A stretch of 64,000 bases of DNA from Scandinavium lactucae (GCF_033843265.1 NZ_JAWXRD010000001.1:310001-374000); one strand, 5' to 3'; counted from the first letter of the stretch, positions 55,999-64,000 are shown. Numbers and translations: made by a program. Notes: generated by a model from the sequence alone, not told the origin.

Positions 55999-56346
55999 TT
56001 ACTTGACGTAGGCAAGCAGGCTTAGCGAATCGCGAGCCAGCGCTTTGCACTTTTTGGAAGTCGGGATGCGGATGCCGCTCAAATCGCGATAGCTGTCTTC
56101 GCCGAGCGCCTTCATGTTAAAGGTGTCGTAGTTGCTGAGATCCCATTGATTTTGCTGGGCAAAAAAGACCAAAGCACGACGAATTTGCTGGTTCGGCAGA
56201 TTCTGGTAGCCACAGTCGTTTTTCAGGAACACAAATACCGCCGTCAGATCGGCCATATCTTCGGCCTCGGACTCGCTTAATGCGTAGCTGTTAGAGGAGA
56301 TAGCAAGCAGCGTTCCGAGTACCACAGTTCTAAAAAACGTCTTCAT
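55999..56346 (-). CDS. yacC: PulS/OutS-like exported protein YacC
   Basis: 115-residue exported protein related to PulS/OutS pilotins, function not established. The signal peptide MKTFFRTVVLGTLLAISSNSYA is followed by conserved LSESEAEDMADLTAVFVFLK, two cysteines (NDCGYQ, KKCKAL) likely bonded, and LARDSLSLLAYVK. An open frame reaches far upstream (56688) through the cueO promoter, but only the 56346 ATG gives the signal peptide. Confidence 0.93.
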   Translation of the reverse strand: MKTFFRTVVLGTLLAISSNSYALSESEAEDMADLTAVFVFLKNDCGYQNLPNQQIRRALVFFAQQNQWDLSNYDTFNMKALGEDSYRDLSGIRIPTSKKCKALARDSLSLLAYVK

Positions 56347-56426
56347 TTTAGTTACCAATGCATCCACGAAATTCAACGTTAGCACACTTCTAAAAGGTGC
56401 GCAGGGCTTATTTAGAGGGATTATGC

Positions 56427-56457
56427 TTGACCTTCCGGTAAGGGAAAGGTTTAAGCT
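56427..56457 (+). promoter_or_regulatory. CueR-type copper-responsive promoter of cueO
   Basis: -35 TTGACC (56427-56432) and -10 TAAGCT (56452-56457) are separated by 19 bp, the long spacer of MerR-family promoters. The dyad ACCTTCC...GGAAAGGT lies within it, as at known CueR sites. Copper would activate transcription through CueR twisting the promoter. Confidence 0.85.
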
Positions 56458-56491
56458 CAATAATTCGCCTGCAGACGCAAAGGGAGTGAAG

Positions 56492-58078
56492 ATGCAACGT
56501 CGTGAATTTATCAAATTAGCCACCGCTGTTGGGGTTGCCAGCGCATTACCGTTATGGAGTCGGAGCGTGCTAGCGGCCGAACGGCCAGCACTACCGATCC
56601 CCAATTTACTCACCGCTGATTCCCGTGGCCGTATTGCGTTGACGGTGCAAAGCGGTAAGAGCCAGTTTGGCCCGCACACTGCCACCACATGGGGTTACAA
56701 CGGTAATCTGCTGGGTCCCGCGCTGCAGCTGCAGCAGGGCAAAGTGGTCACGGTGGATATCCACAACCAGCTCGCCGAAGAGACCACGGTTCACTGGCAC
56801 GGGCTGGAAATCCCCGGCGACGTCGATGGGGGGCCACAGGGTATTATCAAGCCCGGGGCTACCCGCTCCGTGACCTTTACCCCAACCCAGCAGGCCGCCA
56901 CCTGCTGGTTCCATCCACACCAGCACGGTAAAACCGGGCATCAGGTGGCGATGGGGCTGGCGGGGCTGGTGCTTATCGAAGACCCGCAGATTCATGCGCT
57001 GCTGCTGCCTAAGCAGTGGGGGATCGACGATGTGCCGGTCATCATTCAGGACAAGCGCTTCAGCGCCGATGGGCAGATTGATTATCAGCTGGATATCATG
57101 AGCGCAGCGGTTGGTTGGTTTGGCGACACGCTCCTGACCAACGGCGCGATTTATCCGCAGCATACTCCGCCGCGAGGCTGGCTGCGTCTGCGTCTGCTCA
57201 ACGGCTGTAACGCCCGTTCGCTCAATCTGGCGACCAGCGATAACCGCCCGTTGTATGTGATTGCCAGCGACGGCGGCATGTTGGCCGAGCCAGTGAAACT
57301 GTCTGAACTGCCGATGCTGATGGGCGAGCGCTTTGAGGTGCTGGTGGAAACCCGCGATGGCAAACCGTTTGACCTGCTGATGCTGCCGGTGAACCAGATG
57401 GGCATGGCGGTTGCGCCGTTCGATAAAGCCCATCCGGTGATGCGCATTCAGCCGGTGCAAATTCCGGCCTCTGCCACGCTGCCGGATACGCTTGCCACGC
57501 TGCCCGCGCTGCCGTCTCTGGAAGGCCTGACGCAGCGTAAATTCCAGCTGTCGATGGATCCGATGCTCGACATGATGGGGATGCAGGCGCTGATGAAGAA
57601 ATACGGCAAACAGGCGATGGGCGGCATGGACCATGGGCAGATGATGGGCCACGGCACTATGCAGATGGGCGGACACATGGATGGAATGAAGCATGGCAAC
57701 ATGGGGCACATGAATCATGGTGCTCAGGGCTTCGATTTCCACAATGCCAACCGGATCAACGGCCAGGCATTCGACATGAACACGCCGATGTTCGCCGCCA
57801 GCCGCGGTCAGTTCGAGCGCTGGACGATTTCAGGTGAGGGCGACATGATGCTCCACCCATTCCACATTCACGGTACCCAGTTCCGCATTCTGTCGGAAAA
57901 TGGCAAACCGCCAGCGGCCCATCGTGCAGGCTGGAAGGATACGGTACGCGTGGAAGGAGCGGTCAGTGAAGTGCTGGTGAAGTTTGATCATCAAGCGTCG
58001 AAGGACCATGCCTATATGGCGCATTGCCATCTGTTAGAGCATGAGGATACAGGGATGATGCTTGGATTTACGGTGTAA
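56492..58078 (+). CDS. cueO: Multicopper oxidase CueO
   Basis: Periplasmic cuprous oxidase protecting against copper. The 528-residue product starts with a Tat signal (MQRREFIKLATAVGVA) and has three cupredoxin domains. Copper ligands are in VHWHGLEIPG, WFHPHQHGKTG, HPFHIHGTQF and AHCHLLEHEDTGMM. A Met/His-rich insert (about residues 350-410, e.g. MGGMDHGQMMGHGTMQMGGH) that binds Cu(I) is longer than in E. coli (516 residues total). ATG 56492 is the start giving the Tat motif, behind AGGGAG. Confidence 0.97.
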   Translation: MQRREFIKLATAVGVASALPLWSRSVLAAERPALPIPNLLTADSRGRIALTVQSGKSQFGPHTATTWGYNGNLLGPALQLQQGKVVTVDIHNQLAEETTVHWHGLEIPGDVDGGPQGIIKPGATRSVTFTPTQQAATCWFHPHQHGKTGHQVAMGLAGLVLIEDPQIHALLLPKQWGIDDVPVIIQDKRFSADGQIDYQLDIMSAAVGWFGDTLLTNGAIYPQHTPPRGWLRLRLLNGCNARSLNLATSDNRPLYVIASDGGMLAEPVKLSELPMLMGERFEVLVETRDGKPFDLLMLPVNQMGMAVAPFDKAHPVMRIQPVQIPASATLPDTLATLPALPSLEGLTQRKFQLSMDPMLDMMGMQALMKKYGKQAMGGMDHGQMMGHGTMQMGGHMDGMKHGNMGHMNHGAQGFDFHNANRINGQAFDMNTPMFAASRGQFERWTISGEGDMMLHPFHIHGTQFRILSENGKPPAAHRAGWKDTVRVEGAVSEVLVKFDHQASKDHAYMAHCHLLEHEDTGMMLGFTV

Positions 58079-58081
58079 ATA

Positions 58082-58154
58082 ATGCCCGGCGGCGCAAACT
58101 TGCCAGGCCTACAAGACTCGCTCCGTAGGCCGGTAAGCGCATCGCCACCGGGCA
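58082..58154. repeat. REP/BIME-type palindrome between cueO and gcd
   Basis: Outer arms TGCCCGGCGGCG (58082-58093) and CGCCACCGGGCA (58143-58154), with inner GGCCTAC/GTAGGCC arms. This is the usual paired REP layout of enterobacterial intergenic regions. Confidence 0.85.
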
Positions 58155-58161
58155 GGAATAT

Positions 58162-58190
58162 AACGGCAACCCTCGGGTTGCCGTTTTGCT
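58162..58190 (+). terminator. Terminator of cueO
   Basis: 11-bp stem AACGGCAACCC/GGGTTGCCGTT with a two-base loop, then TTGCTTTT. The gcd stop (58192) lies just beyond, so it may act in both directions. Confidence 0.75.
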
Positions 58191-58191
58191 T

Positions 58192-60582
58192 TTACTTCGC
58201 GTCGTCCGGTAACGCGTAGGCCACAATGTAGTCGCCCATCTTCGTACCAAACGAACCGTGACCCCCTGCGGAGATGACAACGTACTGCTTGCCATTCACT
58301 TCATAGGTCATCGGTGTCGCCTGACCACCGGCTGGCAGACGGCCTTCCCACAGCTTATCGCCGTTGGTCATGTTGTAGGCACGCAGATAGTTATCCGCAG
58401 TGGCCGCAACAAACAGCACGTTACCGGCAGTGGAAATCGGGCCACCCAGCATTGGCATCCCCAGATTGAATGGCAGTTTAAACGGCATTGGGAAGCCCAG
58501 GCTGTCCTGCGGCGTACCGATACGTTTTTTCCATGCGATCTGGTTAGTTTTCAGATCCAGTGCGGAGATATAACCCCAGCCTGGCTGTTTGCACGGCAGG
58601 CCAAACGGCGACAGGAACGGGTTCAGCGTCACGCCATACGGCACGCCGTACTGTGGCTGAATGCCGGTTTCGGTACCGGAACCTTTGGCGTCAGTCGGTT
58701 GTTCCATCGGATTACCCGGACCGCGCGGCATCAGACGGGAAACGAACGGCAGAGCGATCGGGTTAGCGATAGCCACCTGACGGTTCGGGTCAACGGAAAT
58801 TCCACCCCATTCGAACATCCCCAGGTTACCCGGGAACACCAGCGTGCCCTGCTCAGACGGTGGCGTGAAGATGCCCTCGTAACGCAGCTGATGGAACATC
58901 ACGCGGCACACCAGCTGGTCGAACATGGTCGCACCCCACATGTCCGCGCCGCTCATGTCTTTCTTCGGACGGAAGGAGAGGTCAGAGAACGGCTGAGTTG
59001 GGCTCAGACGGTCGCCTTTTGCAGGACCCTGTGGAACCGGTTTTTCTGGAGCAGGAACAACCAGCTGACCGTTACGACGATCGAGCACGAAGATGTTCCC
59101 GGTTTTGGCCGGGGCGTACACCACCGGCACGGTTTTGCCGTCTACGGTGATATCTGCCAGCGTCGGCTGTGATGGATGGTCCATATCCCAGAGATCGTGG
59201 TGAACGGTCTGGTAACTCCAGGCCAGCTTACCGGTGGTCGCATTCAACGCCACGATAGAGTTGGCATAGCGTTCCTGTTCCGGTGTGCGGTTGCCGCCCC
59301 AGATATCCGGAGTGGAGACGCCCATCGGCAGATACACCAGGTCCAGCTTCGCGTCATAGGCCGCAGGTGCCCATGAGTTCGGCGAGTTCAGGCTAAACTT
59401 GTGCTCATCGTTCGGGATAGCGTTCGGATCTTTCGCACCCGGATCGAAGGCCCACAGCAGTTTCCCAGTGTTCACGTCGAAACCACGGATCACGCCAGAC
59501 GCTTCACGGGTCGAGAAGTTATCGGTCACGGACCCGGCGATGACGATGGTGGTATCGGTCACGATCGGCGGCGACGTCGGCTCGTACATGCCCGGCGTGG
59601 TGACCGGCTGGTTAGTCTGCAGATTCAGCACGCCTTTGTTGCCAAAGCTTTCGCACAGCTTGCCGTTATCGGCATTCAGCGCGAACAGACGTCCGTCGTT
59701 TACCGGCAGCAGGATACGGCGCGGGCAGTCTGCAACGACATTCGCCGGGGCGCTATCCGCTTTTGCTTCGTGATAAGACACGCCGCGGCAGGTTACGTGC
59801 TGGAAGAAGGTGTTGGTATTGAGCTGCGGGTCGAAGTGCCATTTCTCTTTCCCGGTGGCCGCATCCAGAGCAAACAGACGCTGGTGCGCGGAACAGAGAT
59901 ACAGCATGTCGCCGACTTTAATTGGCGTCACTTCGTTAGTGATTTCACCCGGATCGTTCGGCTGCTTCAGATCGCCAGTCCGGAAGACCCAGGCTTCTTT
60001 CAGCTGATGAACGTTGTCGGCGTTGATTTGCTTCAGTGGAGACCAGCGCTGGCCTTCCTGATTACGACCATATGCAGGCCAGTCCTGATCGGCAACCTGA
60101 GAAATCGGGGTCGCAGGCGTGACGTCGGTGCTCAGCGTGCCGTTGATTTCCTGCGGATCGTGGAAGCCCGCCCAGGTCAGAATGCCCCCGGAAATCAGCA
60201 ACACCACCACCAGGGCGGCAACAGCCCCGCTGGATGGCACAATCAGGCGACGCCAGACAAATGGCAGGATAAGCCAGATGCCGAAGAACACCAGAATGTC
60301 GCTGCGCGGCGTCAGTGCCCAGAAATCGAAGCCGACTTCCCAGACGCCCCAAATCATGGTCACCAGCAGCACCAGCGCATACAGCCACAGGGCGGAACGC
60401 TTACCGCGCCACAGCATGGCGGTGACGGCCAGCATCACGAGTCCGACGATAGGGTAGTACCATGACCCGCCTAAGGAGACGAGCCAGACCCCACCGATTA
60501 AGAGATACAGCCCGCAAAAGGCTGCAAACAGCGCCGTCAGCTTCACCAGAAGCCCGGTCTGTTGTGGTTTTGTTTCTGCCAT
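58192..60582 (-). CDS. gcd: PQQ-dependent membrane glucose dehydrogenase
   Basis: Quinoprotein oxidising glucose to gluconolactone at the periplasmic face and passing electrons to ubiquinone. It is 796 residues, with about five N-terminal transmembrane helices (10-140) and an eight-bladed PQQ propeller including SPNSWAPAAYD, HHDLWDMDHPSQP (catalytic Asp region) and ISAGGHGSFGTKMGDYIVAY. PQQ synthesis genes are not in the window, so activity may need external PQQ. ATG 60582 matches the E. coli length; a GTG three codons upstream is possible. Confidence 0.97.
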   Translation of the reverse strand: MAETKPQQTGLLVKLTALFAAFCGLYLLIGGVWLVSLGGSWYYPIVGLVMLAVTAMLWRGKRSALWLYALVLLVTMIWGVWEVGFDFWALTPRSDILVFFGIWLILPFVWRRLIVPSSGAVAALVVVLLISGGILTWAGFHDPQEINGTLSTDVTPATPISQVADQDWPAYGRNQEGQRWSPLKQINADNVHQLKEAWVFRTGDLKQPNDPGEITNEVTPIKVGDMLYLCSAHQRLFALDAATGKEKWHFDPQLNTNTFFQHVTCRGVSYHEAKADSAPANVVADCPRRILLPVNDGRLFALNADNGKLCESFGNKGVLNLQTNQPVTTPGMYEPTSPPIVTDTTIVIAGSVTDNFSTREASGVIRGFDVNTGKLLWAFDPGAKDPNAIPNDEHKFSLNSPNSWAPAAYDAKLDLVYLPMGVSTPDIWGGNRTPEQERYANSIVALNATTGKLAWSYQTVHHDLWDMDHPSQPTLADITVDGKTVPVVYAPAKTGNIFVLDRRNGQLVVPAPEKPVPQGPAKGDRLSPTQPFSDLSFRPKKDMSGADMWGATMFDQLVCRVMFHQLRYEGIFTPPSEQGTLVFPGNLGMFEWGGISVDPNRQVAIANPIALPFVSRLMPRGPGNPMEQPTDAKGSGTETGIQPQYGVPYGVTLNPFLSPFGLPCKQPGWGYISALDLKTNQIAWKKRIGTPQDSLGFPMPFKLPFNLGMPMLGGPISTAGNVLFVAATADNYLRAYNMTNGDKLWEGRLPAGGQATPMTYEVNGKQYVVISAGGHGSFGTKMGDYIVAYALPDDAK

Positions 60583-60700
60583 AGAAAGCACACCTGTATG
60601 TTGTTAATTTTTTAGTAGCAATTAATTATAGGATTTAACAAGTGTGATCGGAATCACAAATTGAGCTTTCTTATCTCATACACCCCATAAATGCTTTTGC

Positions 60701-60709
60701 TGGTATACT
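60701..60709 (+). promoter_or_regulatory. Probable hpt promoter (extended -10)
   Basis: TGGTATACT (TGn plus TATACT at 60704-60709) without a good -35, about 80 bp before the hpt ATG at 60788. It is kept although the gene it should serve is interrupted. Confidence 0.5.
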
Positions 60710-60787
60710 GCATGGCTTGCCGATCAACGGCGTAGGCACTGGTCCGCGTGGTTGAGAGATTTACCCTGAAATCATATGGTTAGTGTT

Positions 60788-60811
60788 ATGAAACATACTG
60801 TTGAAGCATGA
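60788..60811 (+). pseudogene. hpt: 5' stub of hpt (hypoxanthine phosphoribosyltransferase), interrupted
   Basis: In enterobacteria hpt lies divergently next to gcd. Here its leader is followed by ATG and codons for MKHTVE, the usual Hpt N-terminus, but the next codons are GCA TGA and the expected continuation (VMIPEAEIK in E. coli) is absent. From about 60806 the DNA is unlike hpt and becomes AT-rich. I infer insertion of foreign DNA at codon 6-7; the rest of hpt would lie beyond the window on the far side of the island. Confidence 0.72.
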
Positions 60812-60849
60812 AACACCTTGATTACATGCTTTCTCATATTTTCATGCTT
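60804..60849. repeat. Inverted repeat at the island left junction
   Basis: AAGCATGAAA (60804-60813) and its exact reverse complement TTTCATGCTT (60840-60849), with a third related copy CATGCTTT (60825-60832). It sits right at the point where hpt homology ends, so it may be an integrase core or arm-binding site. The following AT-rich stretch to about 60930 has no gene. Confidence 0.5.
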
Positions 60850-61003
60850 TTCTTATTTTAACTTATTTTATCAATAAGATATGTTTAGGCTTGTTTCAGT
60901 GCTTATTCATGATTTTTCGCTGTAACAAAGTCCAAACTCCCGGTTATCATTCGCCGCCTGTTATCCACGTCCAGCGACCCGGACACTGCCCACCAGCTTT
61001 TAA

Positions 61004-61393
61004 CTGATAACTGAACAGCGCGACTCTGTGGAAGCACTCGCCATTAAGCGCGGCACAGACCCGGTGAGTGACCTGTGCGCCGCGCTATATTTCATGGGAG
61101 AGCCGAAAGGCATGATGATGGGCGGCGGCACGTGGGCAGGCCAGCCAGAGCCAAAGGTCTACCTCTATCACTGCTATCTGGCCTTTATGGACTATCACAA
61201 CCTCGGTAAGCCGCTGTCAGTGGAAAAGTTTTCCCGCACAGTCAGACAGGCCGCAAAGGAATACCGGGCGGTTTATTTGACCCGAAAAATCAACGGCAGG
61301 ACGCAGACTAACGTCAACCTGAACGAACAGGCAGACGAATTTCTGCCCCACGCATGGGGCGGTGATGTGCCGGACGCTGACCCCCCTGCCTAA
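61004..61393 (+). pseudogene. C-terminal fragment of a P4-type satellite phage primase/helicase
   Basis: The frame is open from just after a TAA (61001-61003), with a possible GTG start at 61028. The peptide (SVEALAIKRGTDPVSDLC, MMMGGGTW, PKVYLYHCYLAFMDYHNLGK, NLNEQADEFLP) is the C-terminal region of the large alpha-like primase-helicases of P4-related satellites. About 125 residues remain, against more than 700 in intact relatives, and no zinc, primase or helicase motifs are present. It is therefore a replication-gene remnant marking mobile-element DNA. Confidence 0.72.
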
Positions 61394-61404
61394 GTTTTAC
61401 CCCC

Positions 61405-61508
61405 GGCTTACGTCTACACCGCTACCAGAAGCCCCACAACACCAGACAGGACAGGGCTTACAGACAGGTAGAGGTAACTATAACTCCCTCTACCTTACGT
61501 CTACCACC
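61405..61508. repeat. Iteron-like repeats after the primase fragment (possible satellite replication region)
   Basis: Direct repeats CTTACGTCTAC at 61407-61417 and 61494-61504, each continued by ACC or CACC, and an inverted repeat GGTAGAGG/CCTCTACC (61467-61474 with 61487-61494). In P4 the cis replication region lies just downstream of the alpha gene and is recognised by alpha; the layout here is the same. The remaining non-coding DNA to 61741 shows nothing else but the terminator below. Confidence 0.45.
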
Positions 61509-61696
61509 ACAGTGGATTATTATTAAAGGGAAAAGTGACAATTTTAGTCGTTAGTAGAGCAGTAGCCCTGCGCAACGCCAAAAAGATTTACAGGGAGGAT
61601 AATAATCCCTGCACCTCTAGCCCACCAGGACGGTCCGCATCGTCAAATTTTTACACCCGCGAAATTAATAAATAACTCAGAATGACCCGTATAACC

Positions 61697-61728
61697 GAAG
61701 AAGCCCACCAGCAGGTTTAGCTGGTGGG
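61697..61728 (-). terminator. Terminator of the lipoprotein/lipase unit
   Basis: On the minus strand: 9-bp stem CCCACCAGC/GCTGGTGGG with a 7-nt loop (61704-61728), followed by CTTCTTCGG. It is 13 bp beyond the lipoprotein stop. Confidence 0.7.
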
Positions 61729-61741
61729 AATAGGGCGAAGA

Positions 61742-62512
61742 TCATTTCATCGAAAGCAGTTTTTCATAATCTGGATAGATATGTTGAATTTGTTCATTGC
61801 TGCCATCAGGATAAATAGCTGTCAGATTTCCGGGGCTATCTGGTGGATTCAAAGTTACAATTTTGCTGAGATGAATGATTGGTTCAATCTCGATATTTTG
61901 AGTGTCTTTAATTTGAAAACGTCTTCGCCATTTTTCAAATTCAGTATTCCCACCGAAAAATTTTAAACTAGCTGTGCTATCAATGTGATTCGCGACCATA
62001 GGGAAAAAATCTGCTTTTAAACTCAGATCCCCACTAACTTCTTTAGCTCTCCCTGTACCATAACCATCGCTTAGACCATAGCGACCAAAGTCAAATATAT
62101 AATTGGTCGCAATAACCTCTTTTCCCTTCGCCAGTGAGTTATTCATAGATAGCTGGAAACTAATCCGAAGCGAACTAAGATACCACTGACACGAGCCACC
62201 GCCCTCAATAGCTACTCGCTGTTGCCAGATATTACTGCTTCCCTGCTGGCTAAATTGTTGCTCAAAGTCGTTATAACCGGGGATATCATGCGGCTCATTG
62301 CTTGAGTTGTAACGAACGGTTTTACACTTTTCAGAGCGATACAATAGCTCCGCTGGCAGCAACGTCACACCATCAGGCACCCTGAAGCTTACATTTACCC
62401 ATTTAGCATCTTTGGGGGGATTAAGTGTGCGGTCAGTTCGATCTCCACATCCGTAGAGCAATACGAGCACTGGCAGGATGACAGCAATTTTTGTTTTATC
62501 TGGAAAATTCAA
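61742..62512 (-). CDS. Lipoprotein, candidate immunity protein for the adjacent lipase
   Basis: 256-residue predicted lipoprotein. A hydrophobic signal ends in a lipobox LLYGC (Cys22 from the chosen start), followed by a polar periplasmic domain with no family I can name. The start is a TTG at 62512 with GGAGGA 5 nt upstream; an upstream TTG (62536) lacks a ribosome site. It overlaps the lipase stop by 17 nt, which means tight coupling. A periplasmic lipoprotein encoded directly after a lipase effector is the usual arrangement for type VI phospholipase immunity; the pairing is inferred. Confidence 0.75.
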   Translation of the reverse strand: MNFPDKTKIAVILPVLVLLYGCGDRTDRTLNPPKDAKWVNVSFRVPDGVTLLPAELLYRSEKCKTVRYNSSNEPHDIPGYNDFEQQFSQQGSSNIWQQRVAIEGGGSCQWYLSSLRISFQLSMNNSLAKGKEVIATNYIFDFGRYGLSDGYGTGRAKEVSGDLSLKADFFPMVANHIDSTASLKFFGGNTEFEKWRRRFQIKDTQNIEIEPIIHLSKIVTLNPPDSPGNLTAIYPDGSNEQIQHIYPDYEKLLSMK

Positions 62513-64000
62513 CGTCTTCCTCCGTGGCTGCTGCAAAGCGAATAAGTGAGTTTTTCCCCGTTTCTTCGCTCTGCGTCCGTTGCAGGGCTATCGGCAACAT
62601 GTCCTGAAGAGCCAGAAACTCACGATTTCGTTTAACCTCATCTTCATTCGCATTTTGTGAAGCGCCTTTGTCCACTTCTTCTTTAAATCGCTCCCGCATT
62701 TCCTTTCGACTCATGGGAAGTTCAGGGTCTGCCAGTTCCAGAACCTGATTGTGGATGTAAGGCAGATAACGATGTGCCATCGAATGGCTCAGGGGATTGG
62801 AAACAAGGCCATCCAGCGCAGGATTCGTATTTTTCGGAAAGACCTTCTCAAGGCTAGCCGGGTTCAGACACTGGATAAATGCAGCCTGGTGTTCCCCGGT
62901 TGATTTCAGGCATTCATCATTCAGGGCAGGCACCAGAAAAAGCTTCACATGAGCATAATGCGGGGTGTACATCTGACCATCGACCAGGCTTTTTTGACCA
63001 GGGCCAGTTAGCTTCATAGAACCTTGTTGTGCCTGGAAGAAAATAACGGTGTTACCGTGATGCCAGTATGGATCTTTCTTCAGCTCAATTCCCAGTTGTA
63101 GTTCCATATCTTTCTGCCAGAGTGACACGGGTAAACCAGCAACGGACACCGCCAGCCAGTTGAAACCAAGCCTTGAACCCAGCGGTCCAAGCTTCTGATA
63201 AAACAAATTATCCACATCAATATCTATAGGCACCTGCGGCACCGTATCATTGTCATTAACGTGGCGGTAGTGAGTAATGCTGTCCAGATATGGCATTGCC
63301 GCCCGTGTGAAAGTACGGGGCATTCCATAGGTGTACAACACGGGTTGATTAGCTTTCATCTCGGCTGCATAGAGCAATGCCAGAGAACCGCCCAGACTGT
63401 GGCCGCAAATAAATAGTTCTTTCCTTTTATCCAATGCAATTTTTACCGCATCCAATTCGTCTCCGAATTTTCTTTTTGCCAGTTCATAAGCCTCAAGGAA
63501 ACCACCGTGAACATTTCCCGCACCAGCAAGTTCTGGCAGGCAGCTTTTAGGACCAAAAGAAGCATCAGTCAGGGCATTTAAAAGGCTGTCGGTTCCACAC
63601 CATGCGACCAAAACATAACCACCACACTCTACCGTAAACAGGCGAGTGTCCCCTTCGGGGTTATCACCCTGCCCGGTGTTCAGGTATACGGGAGGCAGAT
63701 AGCGATCACTGAAGGGTACATCCACCGCCAGTGTATGAAAATAAGACGGGAACTCTGAAAATCGAGGGATACAAGATAAATCCTGGCATTGTTGGCGGAA
63801 GAAATAATCAATCGTGCTATTTTCAGCTTCGGCGGAATAAACCAGGTCAGCCATGATACCAAGATTATAACCATTCATAAGGTCATAATCATGGGTATTG
63901 TGCAGACCCATCACCCACGCCCGGAACGGGCAAATTTCGATAACGTGGCGCTTTCCGAGTGCCTCCCGCGCTATCTCAGTGCCCTTTAACGACTTTCCCG
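62496..64000 (-). CDS. Class 3 lipase-like protein, candidate T6SS phospholipase effector (5' end outside window)
   Basis: Alpha/beta-hydrolase with the nucleophile elbow GHSLGG (Ser173 counted from the internal GTG at 63914), the oxyanion-side VAWCGTDS, the pre-elbow GNVHGGFLEAY and NDNDTVPQVP holding the likely catalytic Asp, all typical of Lipase_3. The frame stays open with sense codons from 63914 to the right edge (including EIARE, HVIEICPFRAW), so the true N-terminus is outside and could carry a delivery domain such as PAAR. No signal peptide is visible. It overlaps the downstream lipoprotein gene by 17 nt. T6SS delivery is inferred; no vgrG lies in the window. Confidence 0.78.
   Translation of the reverse strand, partial: GKSLKGTEIAREALGKRHVIEICPFRAWVMGLHNTHDYDLMNGYNLGIMADLVYSAEAENSTIDYFFRQQCQDLSCIPRFSEFPSYFHTLAVDVPFSDRYLPPVYLNTGQGDNPEGDTRLFTVECGGYVLVAWCGTDSLLNALTDASFGPKSCLPELAGAGNVHGGFLEAYELAKRKFGDELDAVKIALDKRKELFICGHSLGGSLALLYAAEMKANQPVLYTYGMPRTFTRAAMPYLDSITHYRHVNDNDTVPQVPIDIDVDNLFYQKLGPLGSRLGFNWLAVSVAGLPVSLWQKDMELQLGIELKKDPYWHHGNTVIFFQAQQGSMKLTGPGQKSLVDGQMYTPHYAHVKLFLVPALNDECLKSTGEHQAAFIQCLNPASLEKVFPKNTNPALDGLVSNPLSHSMAHRYLPYIHNQVLELADPELPMSRKEMRERFKEEVDKGASQNANEDEVKRNREFLALQDMLPIALQRTQSEETGKNSLIRFAAATEEDVEFSR

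Noticed and set aside
55999..56688. A long reading of yacC (229 codons) extending through the cueO promoter
   Set aside because: Only the ATG at 56346 gives the signal peptide and the E. coli length; the upstream part covers the CueR-type promoter.
56606..57742. A His-rich 378-codon frame opposite cueO
   Set aside because: Its His and Gln richness mirrors the Met/His codons of CueO; no independent gene signals.

Overview
The window is chromosomal DNA from a member of the Enterobacteriaceae. Gene order, protein lengths and intergenic signals follow the E. coli 2-2.8 minute region almost gene for gene. The accessory content and some leaders differ from E. coli, which suggests an Enterobacter/Lelliottia/Kluyvera-like relative. 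I cannot fix the genus from sequence alone. No rRNA, tRNA or CRISPR array was seen.

Layout. (1) 1-15195: the division and cell wall (dcw) cluster, all on the + strand and mostly with overlapping start/stop codons: the 3' half of ftsI, then murE, murF, mraY, murD, ftsW, murG, murC, ddlB, ftsQ, ftsA, ftsZ and lpxC. It makes the lipid II precursor, the septal synthase and the FtsZ ring, and ends with the committed step of lipid A synthesis. (2) 15457-19190: secM-secA, with an arrest peptide and translational-coupling hairpin, then mutT. (3) 19187-25088: yacG-zapD-coaE, guaC and the hofC-hofB-ppdD type IV pilus locus. (4) 25248-27648: nadC and, divergently, ampD-ampE. (5) 27723-34820: accessory DNA between ampE and aroP. 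It holds an AT-rich exported protein I do not recognise and two transporter + GH43 glycosidase modules, probably for xylan/arabinan oligosaccharides. (6) 35004-44055: aroP, then pdhR-aceE-aceF-lpd (pyruvate dehydrogenase), with a PdhR operator, a TyrR box and a large nested palindrome before aceE. (7) 44247-48231: a second accessory stretch with a small exported protein, a 42-bp tandem repeat array, a sensor kinase/response regulator/HbpS-GlcG-like operon, an AT-rich exported protein and a decayed fragment of an RTX-type (HlyD family) secretion gene. (8) 48272-60582: DUF2950 and DUF3300 (yacH-like) genes, acnB, yacL, speE-speD, yacC, cueO with a CueR-type promoter, and gcd. (9) 60788-64000: only the first six codons of hpt are present, followed by foreign DNA. 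This holds an AT-rich junction with inverted repeats, the C-terminal fragment of a P4-type satellite-phage primase, an iteron-like region, and a lipoprotein plus lipase pair that looks like a type VI secretion effector/immunity module and runs off the right edge.

The most interesting items are the apparent insertion of a mobile island into the 5' end of hpt carrying a candidate lipase effector/immunity pair, the HbpS-like protein encoded with a two-component system, the repetitive palindrome nested in the pdhR-aceE leader, and the hidden HlyD relic. All family assignments come from recognising the translated sequences; no database search was run. Comparisons with E. coli are from memory.
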